A stretch of 64,000 nucleotides of DNA, from the NCBI GenBank assembly GCA_020073005.1, contig JAIQFX010000008.1, positions 1 to 64,000 of the forward strand, read 5' to 3'. The notes below the pieces were generated by a model that made no database searches, was not told the origin of the DNA, and was given only the letters and a program-made list of their open reading frames with translations. The position numbers and the translations under genes are program-made. Below are positions 43,132-50,942 of this stretch, one piece after another (positions within the stretch are counted from its first letter, which is position 1; the number at the start of each line of letters is the position of its first letter). The DNA is from Terriglobia bacterium (GTDB lineage Bacteria > Acidobacteriota > Vicinamibacteria > Vicinamibacterales > CAVVIG01).

Positions 43132-46100
43132 ATGCCTACTGGAATACGTCGCACTCGGATCTGGGCCTGTATCGCCATCCTGGCCATGGCGATCTTTCTG
43201 GCTCCGTCGGGCCTCCGGGCGCTGCTGATCGATCCGCTCTGGACCTCAACGACGGCATACCCTGGCGGCAATTTCTCGGCCGGCAGTTGCGTGACATACG
43301 CGGGACACCTGTTCTGCGTCGGCGGCGACAACGACAGCAACGTGTGGCACGCGCCGATTACGCCCGTCGGCGTTGACGCGTGGCAACAGACGTCCGCATA
43401 CGGCGAGGGCGGCCAGAACATCTTTCTGAGCTGCGCCGCGGCGAACGGTTACATCTATTGCGTCGGCGGATCCAACCTCGGCGGGTTTTCCGGCGACGTC
43501 AACAGCGACGTCTGGTACGCGCCGATCTCGGCCAACGGCATCGGCCAATGGCAGCAGACGACGCTCTATGGTTTTCCGGTCGTGGCCGTGACCGGCACGA
43601 AGGCCGGCGTCCCGATCTGGTCCCACAGCTGCACCATCAACGACGGCTACCTGTATTGCGTCGGCGGGTTCATCCGCCAGTACCAGATCGTCGCGACCCA
43701 GAACGGCTCGGTCTCGGTTCCGTTCGACAACCCGACGGCCCGCGTGTACTCGGCGCCGATTGAAAACGATGGCAGCATCGGCTTCTGGCAGCAGACCACG
43801 AGTTACGGTCAGACGATCGCCGGCCACAGTTGCGTCACTAACGACGGCTACATCTACTGCGTCGGCGGCACGTCCGGAAACGGGTTGTCGGACAGCGATA
43901 CGTCCGCCGTCTGGTATGCGCAGTTTCTTCCCAACGGCGGGCTGACCCAATGGAACCAGACGACGGGGTACGGCGGCGGCGCGGTCGACGGCCTGAGTTG
44001 CACGGCGGCGGAAGGCCGCATCTTCTGCACCGGCGGTAACAGCCAACAGGTCTGGTCGGCGTCCCTCTCGTCGGCCGGCGTCGGCGCATGGACGCAGCAG
44101 ACGGACTATCCCGAAGCCATCTGGAGTCCGAGCTGCGTGTCGCAAAAGTCGGAAGTGATCTGCGTCGGTGGCGGCCAGGGCGGCGGCAGCCCGCGCGTCA
44201 AGTTCACGTCGTACGCGTCCAGTGTCACGATTCAGGACGCGAACAGCTGCGACGCGATCGATGGTCAGTGGGACGGCCCCTCGCAGACCTGCACGCTGCA
44301 TTCGCAGCTCGAGACGTTGAACGGCGCGACGCTGACCGTTCCCCCGGGCGTGACACTCCACATCGCCTCGGACGGCGCCTTCGCCGATTCCGGCGGGCAG
44401 TTCGAAATCCAGAGCGGCGCGACCGTGATCAACGATGGCGACCTGCTGGCGGGGCCGGTAGACAACAACGGCAATCTCGTCAACAACAACTTCATCAACG
44501 TCAGCACGCCGAACTTCCAGAACAAGGGGACACTCACGAACGGCGGCACGATCCAGATGGGCAACGTGTCGCTCTCCAACAGCGGGACGATCTACGAAGG
44601 CTGCAGCGGCAAGATCACCGGCACCGTGTCCGGCAACCAGCCCGTCAGCACGTGCGTGCCGGTCAACATCGCGGTGACGTTCAACCCGCCCTCGACCGTG
44701 TACGGCGGCCAGGTGACCGTGACCGTGACCATCACGGATTCCTCCAGCGCGCCGACGCCGTTCACCGCGCCGGTCGCGATGGACGACCAGAACACCGGCG
44801 GCACGTTCGGCCCGCAGTCTTGCTCGCAGCAGGTCGGCACGCTGACGTGCACCATGACGTACACGGCTCCCTTCGGCGTTGACACCGTACCTGTGAGCGC
44901 CTGGTATGCCGACGGTACGCATCAGCGGAAGCAGGGAACCGGGCTCCTCACATTGATCGGCGCGCCGACGACCGTCACGATCACATCGCTGACCAACCCG
45001 TCGGTCTTCGGCCAGCCGGTCTCATTCCGCGCATCGATCACGCCGTTCGACGGTGGCGCGGGCTCGGTGTCGTTCGCGTCCGACGGCATCGGATTCGGCG
45101 CCGCCGGCGTCTCGACCAACAACACCGCTTTCATCAGCACGGCGTCGCTTCCGGTCGGCATGCACACGATCACCGGATCGTTCTCCGGCGGCTTCTCGCT
45201 GAACGGCAACTTCGAGCGACTGGCGCCCGGCCAGGGCACCATGGCGCAGCCGCAGCAGGTGATCGGCGACTTGAAGGACCAGGCATCATGCCAGGGGCTG
45301 GGCGGGACGTGGACGGCCGACACACGCACCTGCACGACGAAGAGCCTGACGGTGACGAACGCAAACAGCTTCCAGATCGAGAGCGGGATTACGCTCGCGA
45401 ACACGGACGGCGCAGTCGCCGTGCAGTCGGGCGGAATCATCCAGAACCTCGGCACGATCACGAACTCGGGCCGTCAGAGTCTGATCCAAGCCTCGTCGCT
45501 TGCGGTCTTCGCCGGCGGCGTCATCACCAACCAGGGCACCGTGCAGAACGGTGCCGCCATCTTCGTCGCCGCTGGTGCGACGTTCTCGAATAACGGCACG
45601 ATCAACAACCAGTGCGGTGGCGCCACGGCGGGCGCGATCGCCGGCGCTGCGCCAGTCGATCTCTGCGATGTGACGACGACGGTGCTGTCCCCGAAGCCCG
45701 CGTCGGTGCTCACCGGCTCGACCACGACGTTCACGGCGACGGTGACTGACGCCGTGCATGCGAACAATCCGCCGACGGCGACGGTGTTCTGGTCCGCAAA
45801 CGGCGCGACGTTCGCCCTGTGCACGCCGGCCAATGGATCCTGCAGCGTGTCGTACAACGCGTCCGCGACGACCGACAGCGTGACGATCGCCGCGACGTTC
45901 GCGCCGCCGTTCGGCGGCGACGCCACGCACAAGACGAGCGCCGATTCGTTCACGATGCTCGTCCTGCCACCGTCCACGATCGCGGTTGTCGGACCGGGCG
46001 CGCCCGTGCCGTTCGGCCAGCCGGCCACGTTCGTCGCGACGATGGAGCCGTCGACGGCGACCGGCGCGGTCACGTTCTACGACGGCACCAGCCCGATCGG

Positions 46101-49100
46101 CATCGCGCGCCTCGTCGGCGGCGCCGCGTCGCTGACAACGTCGGCGCTCACCTCCGGAAAGCATTCGGTGATGGTGCGGTACACCGGCGACGCCAACAAC
46201 GCGCCGTCGTCTTCGGCGGCGATTGCCCAGGTGATTGCGCCGAACCCGCAGACCGGATTCGCGGCGCCGGCGCCTTCCGCGGCCGACCTCGAGCTGCTCT
46301 CGATCGCGATGGCCGACCTCAACGGCGACGGCTTCGCCGACCTCGCGATCGCCAACGGCAACAAGGACGCCGTGAAGATCTGGCTGGGCAACAGCGACGG
46401 CACCTTCACCGCGGGCGGCTCGTATCCGACCGGCGCGTACTCCACCTCGCTTGCGGCCGGCGACTTCAACAGCGACGGCTGCCCCGACCTCGCGGTCTCG
46501 AACGGCGGGACGAATCAGGGCACGTCGGTCGGCGTGTTCATCGGGAAGTGCGACGGCACGTTCAGTACGGTCGTCCGGGTCGGGCCGAATGGACCGGCGG
46601 ACAACGTCCGCGTCGGGGATTTCAACGGCGACGGCCACGAGGACATCGCATTCCTCGCCGGAGATCGCACGGTCCAGGTGCTGCCCGGCAACGGCGACGG
46701 CAGTTTCGGGCCCGCGCACGCGTCGAGCTTCCACTACGGCGTGATGGGCTTCGAGACGGGCGACTTCAACAACGACGGCATCACTGACGTCGCCGCGAAC
46801 GACGGCGGCCTGATGACCGTCGGGATCGGCAACGGCGACGGCACGTTCCACATGGCGGGCAGCGGGACGATTCTGATCAACCCGCTGAACATCAACAGCA
46901 TCGTGATGCCGGTCATTGCCGTCGGCGACTTCGACGGCGATGGCAACCTGGACATGGCGGCGTCGGCCGACGATCAAATCTCGGTCTTCCTTGGCGACGG
47001 CGCCGGCAATCTGCAGCCCGGCGTCCCGTACGCCCTCGCGCCGATCGCCGGTCCGGCAATCGCCGCCGACGTTGACGGCGACGGTCACGCAGACCTCGTC
47101 GTCGCGAGCTTCGTCACATTCCAGCTCGGCAACGGCGTCATCCAGGTGCTGCGCGGCAATGGCGACGGCACGTTCCAGGCGCCTGTGTCGTACGCGCTCG
47201 ACGCGCCGTTCTATCCCTTCGCGATCACGGCGGGCGACGTGAACGGCGACGGATTCCTGGACCTCCTCACCACGAACATCGGTGGAGGGGCGGCGGGGCT
47301 CGAGGTGCTGCTCGGCGTGGGACAGGCGCCCGTGTCGATCACATGGGCCGCGCCGACGGCAATCACCTACGGCACGCCGCTCGGCGCGACGCAACTCGAC
47401 GCGATCGCCAGCGTGCCGGGGACGTTCTCGTACAGCCCGGCGGCGGGCGCGATTCTCGGGGCGGGGACGCAGACGCTGACGGCGACGTTCACGCCGGCCG
47501 ACCCGAGTCGCTACGCGACCGCCACGGCGACCGTCTCCTTGATCGTCAATGCGGCGACACCGGTGATTCACTGGGCATCGCCTGCGGCGATCACCTACGG
47601 CACGCCGCTCGATCGCGCCGAACTGAACGCGACGGCGGATGTCGCAGGGACGTTCGACTACGCGCCGGGCGCCGGCACCATCCTGGTAGCGGGACCGAAT
47701 CAGCCGCTCTCGGTGATCTTCACACCAACCGACGCGGCCAACTACGCGGCGGCGAGCGCCGAGGTCTTCCTCACCGTGAACTCGGCGGCGCCGATCGTCA
47801 GCCTAATCGGCGCGCCGGTGAGCGCCGGCTACGGCGCCACGTTCGTTGTGTCGGCCGCGACGAACGCGAGCAGCGCGGCGAGCCTGGCCGCGACCGGCGC
47901 GTGCTCGATCGCGGGAACGACGGTCTCGATGACGAGCGGCACGGGCGTGTGCACGATCAGCGCGAGCTGGCCGGCCGACGCCAACTACCTCGCAGCGTCA
48001 GCGACGCAGTCGACGGTCGCAACGAAGATCGCGCCGACCGTCGCCTTCAGCGGAGCGCCCGCGAGCGCGGCGTTCGGCAGCAGCTTCGTCGTGGCGACCT
48101 CAACTAACTCGAGCGGCACCGCGAACCTTGCGGCGAGCGGCGCGTGCTCGATCGCAGGAACGACCGCGACGATGACGAGTGGCAGCGGCGTCTGCACGCT
48201 GACCGCGAGTTGGGCGGCCGACGATAATTATCTCGACGCGTCGGCGTCGCAGTCCACCACGGCGGCCAAGATCGCGCCGACCGTAACCTTCACCGGCGCT
48301 CCGGCGAATGCGCCGTACAACGGCAGCTTCGCCGTCGCGGCGGTCACCAACGCCAGCAGCAGCGCGACCATCATCGGCGCGGGTGCGTGCGCGGTCGCGG
48401 GCAGCCTCGTCGCGATGACGAGCGGCACCGGGACGTGCGCGCTGACGGCCGCCTGGGATGCTGACGCGAACTACTTGGCGGCGTCGCTGACGCAGTCGAC
48501 GGCAGCCACGAAGATTGCGCCGGCGGTGACCTTCACTGGCGCGCCGGCGACCGCGACATTCGGGAGCGTGTTCAACGTAGCAGCGACGTCGAACGCCGGA
48601 GTCACTCCGGACGTCACGGCCGCGGGAGCCTGCTCGCTCAGCGGCGGCGCAGTCACGATGACCAGCGGCAGCGGGTCGTGCACGCTGACTGCGATGTGGC
48701 CGGCGACCAGCAACTACCTGTCGGTGTCGCTCACGCAGGCAACGGCCGCCGCCAGGGTCGTGCCGGTCATCACCTGGCCGATGCCCGCGGCGATCGCGTA
48801 TGGGACGCCGCTCGGCGGCGCCCAGTTCGACGCGACCGCCAACGTCGCTGGCGCGTTTGCCTACTCGCCGTCGGCGGGCACGATTCTTCCGATCGGGAGC
48901 ACGCCGCTCGCGGTCACGTTCATGCCTGCCGACACGGCGGACTACGCGCCGGCGAGCGCCACGGCGTCGATCACGGTTTTCGTAACGATCGATAGCTTGA
49001 GCGGCCAGGTGAACGCGCTCGGCGCGACGCTCAACGCGGGGGCGATCAATAGCCTGATGAGCAAGCTGACGGCGGCGCGCGGCGAGCTGCAGGCGATGGT

Positions 49101-49218
49101 CAACCAGCTGGGCGCATTCATCAACGAGGTACAGGCGATGGAACGAAGCGGCCGGCTCGACGCCGCGATGGGAGGTGAATTGATCACGGCGGCGCAATGG
49201 CTTATCGCTCACCCGTAA
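43132..49218 (+). CDS. Giant modular secreted protein (kelch-like, Ig-like, FG-GAP, MBG-like repeats, coiled-coil end)
   Basis: The protein has 2028 residues with GGGGGGAATT before ATG 43132. The signal is IWACIAILAMAIFLAPSGL. Residues of about 40-350 carry kelch-like blades marked by repeated YCVGG. Ig-like domains and mucin-like Gly/Ser/Thr parts follow to about 1030. From about 1050 to 1390 come FG-GAP/VCBS repeats (MADLNGDGFADLAIANGN, VGDFDGDGNLDMA) with DxDGDG Ca sites. Then MBG-like and Ig-like domains alternate (1400-1950). The end is a coiled coil (LSGQVNALGATLNAGAINSL onward). No anchor motif is seen. A surface adhesin or matrix protein is likely; the kinase and sigma factor could regulate it. 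Confidence 0.8.
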   Translation: MPTGIRRTRIWACIAILAMAIFLAPSGLRALLIDPLWTSTTAYPGGNFSAGSCVTYAGHLFCVGGDNDSNVWHAPITPVGVDAWQQTSAYGEGGQNIFLSCAAANGYIYCVGGSNLGGFSGDVNSDVWYAPISANGIGQWQQTTLYGFPVVAVTGTKAGVPIWSHSCTINDGYLYCVGGFIRQYQIVATQNGSVSVPFDNPTARVYSAPIENDGSIGFWQQTTSYGQTIAGHSCVTNDGYIYCVGGTSGNGLSDSDTSAVWYAQFLPNGGLTQWNQTTGYGGGAVDGLSCTAAEGRIFCTGGNSQQVWSASLSSAGVGAWTQQTDYPEAIWSPSCVSQKSEVICVGGGQGGGSPRVKFTSYASSVTIQDANSCDAIDGQWDGPSQTCTLHSQLETLNGATLTVPPGVTLHIASDGAFADSGGQFEIQSGATVINDGDLLAGPVDNNGNLVNNNFINVSTPNFQNKGTLTNGGTIQMGNVSLSNSGTIYEGCSGKITGTVSGNQPVSTCVPVNIAVTFNPPSTVYGGQVTVTVTITDSSSAPTPFTAPVAMDDQNTGGTFGPQSCSQQVGTLTCTMTYTAPFGVDTVPVSAWYADGTHQRKQGTGLLTLIGAPTTVTITSLTNPSVFGQPVSFRASITPFDGGAGSVSFASDGIGFGAAGVSTNNTAFISTASLPVGMHTITGSFSGGFSLNGNFERLAPGQGTMAQPQQVIGDLKDQASCQGLGGTWTADTRTCTTKSLTVTNANSFQIESGITLANTDGAVAVQSGGIIQNLGTITNSGRQSLIQASSLAVFAGGVITNQGTVQNGAAIFVAAGATFSNNGTINNQCGGATAGAIAGAAPVDLCDVTTTVLSPKPASVLTGSTTTFTATVTDAVHANNPPTATVFWSANGATFALCTPANGSCSVSYNASATTDSVTIAATFAPPFGGDATHKTSADSFTMLVLPPSTIAVVGPGAPVPFGQPATFVATMEPSTATGAVTFYDGTSPIGIARLVGGAASLTTSALTSGKHSVMVRYTGDANNAPSSSAAIAQVIAPNPQTGFAAPAPSAADLELLSIAMADLNGDGFADLAIANGNKDAVKIWLGNSDGTFTAGGSYPTGAYSTSLAAGDFNSDGCPDLAVSNGGTNQGTSVGVFIGKCDGTFSTVVRVGPNGPADNVRVGDFNGDGHEDIAFLAGDRTVQVLPGNGDGSFGPAHASSFHYGVMGFETGDFNNDGITDVAANDGGLMTVGIGNGDGTFHMAGSGTILINPLNINSIVMPVIAVGDFDGDGNLDMAASADDQISVFLGDGAGNLQPGVPYALAPIAGPAIAADVDGDGHADLVVASFVTFQLGNGVIQVLRGNGDGTFQAPVSYALDAPFYPFAITAGDVNGDGFLDLLTTNIGGGAAGLEVLLGVGQAPVSITWAAPTAITYGTPLGATQLDAIASVPGTFSYSPAAGAILGAGTQTLTATFTPADPSRYATATATVSLIVNAATPVIHWASPAAITYGTPLDRAELNATADVAGTFDYAPGAGTILVAGPNQPLSVIFTPTDAANYAAASAEVFLTVNSAAPIVSLIGAPVSAGYGATFVVSAATNASSAASLAATGACSIAGTTVSMTSGTGVCTISASWPADANYLAASATQSTVATKIAPTVAFSGAPASAAFGSSFVVATSTNSSGTANLAASGACSIAGTTATMTSGSGVCTLTASWAADDNYLDASASQSTTAAKIAPTVTFTGAPANAPYNGSFAVAAVTNASSSATIIGAGACAVAGSLVAMTSGTGTCALTAAWDADANYLAASLTQSTAATKIAPAVTFTGAPATATFGSVFNVAATSNAGVTPDVTAAGACSLSGGAVTMTSGSGSCTLTAMWPATSNYLSVSLTQATAAARVVPVITWPMPAAIAYGTPLGGAQFDATANVAGAFAYSPSAGTILPIGSTPLAVTFMPADTADYAPASATASITVFVTIDSLSGQVNALGATLNAGAINSLMSKLTAARGELQAMVNQLGAFINEVQAMERSGRLDAAMGGELITAAQWLIAHP
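47340..48980 (+). repeat. Internal MBG-like and Ig-like repeat block of the giant protein
   Basis: Three MBG-like units share I-T/H-W-x-x-P-x-A-I-x-Y-G-T-P-L (47338, 47569 and 48771), each followed by a variant of FSYSPAAGAILGAG. Between them are four Ig-like units of about 80 residues, each starting near (T)GAPA and containing GACSIAGTT-type and TMTSGSGVCTL-type segments. Such close repeats suggest recent duplication. Confidence 0.7.
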
Positions 49219-49237
49219 GTCGCGTCCTTTGGAACGA

Positions 49238-49265
49238 GGGGCCGCGTCTCGCGTGGCGCGGCCCC
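49238..49265 (+). terminator. Putative hairpin terminator after the giant gene
   Basis: GGGGCCGCG (49238-49246) pairs with CGCGGCCCC (49257-49265) around a 10-nt loop, 20 bp after the stop codon. No T-run follows, so it may be weak or only a transcript-end hairpin. Confidence 0.4.
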
Positions 49266-49270
49266 CGTCG

Positions 49271-49287
49271 AGCGCGCCGCGTTGTGC
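49271..49287 (+). repeat. 17-bp direct repeat, right copy
   Basis: AGCGCGCCGCGTTGTGC is identical to 39759-39775, in the same orientation. Confidence 0.5.
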
Positions 49288-49344
49288 AGTGCAGTGTCGG
49301 CCGGAGGGCGTTGGCGATGAGGCGAAGCAGGACGGCGCGCGCCC

Positions 49345-49474
49345 ATCACGTACGTCAGCCGGCAGCTTGAGGACAAGGACGCGTCGATCGTCAACGCGCT
49401 CGACGACGACACGTCACTGCGCGTCACCCAGGCGTCACCGAGCGCGTTGGACGCCGCAGATCAGAAAGCGCTAA
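49345..49474 (+). pseudogene. Tyrosine integrase C-terminal remnant (right copy)
   Basis: The plus frame reads PITYVSRQLEDKDASIVNAL then DDDTSLRVTQASPSALDAAD and QKAL. YVSRQL(GH)KDASI is the conserved box of tRNA-directed integrases just before the catalytic Tyr; here GH has become ED and the Tyr strand (TLRVYAHWLP) is deleted. The IS5-family element then interrupts the reading frame after QKAL. It is closely related to the left remnant. Confidence 0.7.
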
Positions 49475-50385
49475 GAGTGCGTTTCAAAATTAGTGAACCG
49501 GTCGTAAGTAGTACCAACAGATGAGCGCGCACCCCAACGTGAGGAACGCCTCGTGAATGCTCGGCCGTCGTTCATACCGGACCGCGAGGCGGCGAAACCG
49601 GTGCAGCCAGGCGAACGTGCGCTCCACGACCCAGCGCGTGCGGCCGAGCCCGCTGCCGTGGCCGCGATACCGATACGCAATCAGTGGCGTGATGCCGCGC
49701 TGGCGGAGTTGGTCGCGGTGCCGCTCCGAATCGTAACCGCGGTCGCCCTGCACCACGTCGGGTTTGCGGCACGGCGGTCCGGGTCGCCCGCCGATCGGCG
49801 GCATCGCATCGACGAGATCCAGCAGCTCCGTGATGTCGGGCCGATTGGCGGCCGTCAGCGTCGCGACGAGCGGAATCCCGTCGGCGTCGGTAAGAACATG
49901 ATGCTTCGACCCCGCCTTGCGGCGATCGGTAGGGTTCGGTCCAGTTTTTTTCCCCCGCGCATCGCGCGCAGGGACGCGCTGTCGACAATCGCGCGGGCCA
50001 GATCCAGCCGTCCGCGCTGGCGTAACTCGGTGAGCAGCGCGACATGCAGCCGTTTCCACACGCCCGCGCGCTGCCAGCGGACCAGCCGACGCCAACACGT
50101 GATCCCAGAGCCGCAGCCCATCTCCCGCGGCAACATGCGCCAGGGAATGCCACTGCGCAGCACGAAGAGAATCCCGGTGAGCACGGCGCGGTCCGGGATC
50201 GGCGCGCGGCCCGCATACTGCCGGTTCCGGGCGCGCCGTTTCGGCAAAAGCGGTTCGATCCGTTTCCATAAGGCGTCGTCGAGTAACGGTTGCGGCATGC
50301 CTGACCGCCTCCGCGTCGGTCAGGCGACCGTACCAAGCCTCATTCAGAAGTACAAGAGGCTCTTGGTTAATTTTGAAACGCACTC
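49475..50385 (-). mobile_element. IS5-family (IS427-like) insertion sequence, apparently intact
   Basis: The 911-bp element has perfect 18-bp inverted ends, GAGTGCGTTTCAAAATTA at 49475-49492 and its complement at 50368-50385. It is flanked by a TAA target duplication (49472-49474 and 50386-50388). Removing it restores AGCGCTAAGTGCTTTGAATG, exactly as in the left att copy at 39521-39540, which proves insertion after the duplication of that sequence. One transposase gene with a frameshift fills it. Confidence 0.95.
49490..50298 (-). CDS. IS5-family transposase, two frames joined by a -1 frameshift
   Basis: The first frame starts at ATG 50298 (MPQPLLDDALWKRIEPLLPK) and carries the DUF4096-like start and VDSASLRAMRGGKK; on its own it ends at 49855. 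At the run of seven A (minus strand, 49951-49945) a -1 slip gives GKKTGPNPTDRRKAGSKHHV, then GDRGYDSERHRDQL (second Asp) and VERTFAWLHRFRRLAVRYER (Glu of DDE). It ends in TAA at 49490-49492 inside the terminal repeat. The A7 heptamer is a known programmed frameshift signal in the IS427 group, so the enzyme should be functional. Confidence 0.9.
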
Positions 50386-50403
50386 TAAGTGCTTTGAATG
50401 GAG

Positions 50404-50479
50404 TGGTGAGCCGGGTGGGAATCGAACCCACAACCCGCAGATTAAGAGTCTGCTGCTCTGCCAATTGAGCTACCGGCCC
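50404..50479 (-). tRNA. tRNA-Lys (anticodon CTT)
   Basis: 76 nt including encoded CCA (minus strand). The anticodon arm GCAGA-CTCTTAA-TCTGC gives anticodon CTT. The T arm GTGGGTTCGATTCCCAC and a 7-bp acceptor stem (with one G-U pair) fold well. Its 3' half, down to the anticodon loop, is duplicated at 39542-39588, so it is an integration target. Confidence 0.95.
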
Positions 50480-50628
50480 GGTCGGGAAAGGCGTGCATCG
50501 GCGCCGAAAAACCATGCCGACACGAAATCCGATCTTAACACACGGTCCGCGGTCGAGTCGCGCGTGACCGTGCTGCCTGGGCGCGAATCTTGCCTCGCCC
50601 TCCCGCGTGCACTACACTCGATCGTCAC

Positions 50629-50705
50629 GCGCCCGTAGCTCAGCTGGATAGAGCGACAGGCTTCGAACCTGTAGGCCGGGGGTTCGACTCCCTCCGGGCG
50701 CACCA
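50629..50705 (+). tRNA. tRNA-Arg (anticodon TCG)
   Basis: 77 nt including CCA, with a perfect acceptor stem GCGCCCG/CGGGCGC. The anticodon arm ACAGG-CTTCGAA-CCTGT gives TCG, reading CGA. A weak -10-like TACACT precedes it. Confidence 0.95.
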
Positions 50706-50717
50706 GATCGATCGGCG

Positions 50718-50821
50718 AATTGGGTAGTTGAGTAGTCGGGGAATTGGGTAACGGTGGAGGCGCTCCAATTGCGCAGCGACCGATTACCTAAGTACCCAAT
50801 TACCCAACTACTCAATTCGAT
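50718..50821. repeat. Two inverted octamer-repeat arrays between the tRNA-Arg genes
   Basis: Five 8-bp units of AATTGGGT type (50718-50757) are followed by five units of the complementary type (50782-50821; AATTACCC, AACTACTC). The two arms can fold into an imperfect hairpin in the transcript between the two tRNAs. It could be a processing signal or a dispersed repeat. Confidence 0.7.
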
Positions 50822-50829
50822 TCTCGTTG

Positions 50830-50906
50830 GCGCCCGTAGCTCAATTGGATAGAGCGTCGGCCTCCGGAGCCGAAGGCTACAGGTTCGAGTCCTGTCGGGC
50901 GCACCA
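50830..50906 (+). tRNA. tRNA-Arg (anticodon CCG)
   Basis: 77 nt including CCA. The acceptor stem GCGCCCG/CGGGCGC is the same as in the upstream tRNA-Arg, and the anticodon arm TCGGC-CTCCGGA-GCCGA gives CCG, reading CGG. The two tRNA-Arg genes are 124 bp apart and likely cotranscribed. Confidence 0.95.
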
Positions 50907-50911
50907 AGTCA

Positions 50912-50942
50912 GTCGTGAGTCGGTAGTCGTGAGTCGGTAGTC
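50912..50942. repeat. Heptamer tandem repeat (GTCGTGA/GTCGGTA)
   Basis: Alternating 7-bp units GTCGTGA-GTCGGTA are repeated twice and reach the stop codon of the ligase gene (50941-50943). It belongs to the same heptanucleotide class as those at 9373, 51892, 52233 and 53082. Confidence 0.75.

Noticed and set aside
45286-47571. A 761-residue minus-strand frame opposite the giant surface gene
   Set aside because: It is the antisense reading of FG-GAP and Ig-like repeats.
47340-48980. A CRISPR-like array
   Set aside because: The repeats are in-frame protein domain repeats of about 240 bp with no constant spacers and no cas genes.
50718-50942. CRISPR repeats near the tRNA-Arg genes
   Set aside because: Units are 7-8 bp without spacers; these are simple tandem repeats.
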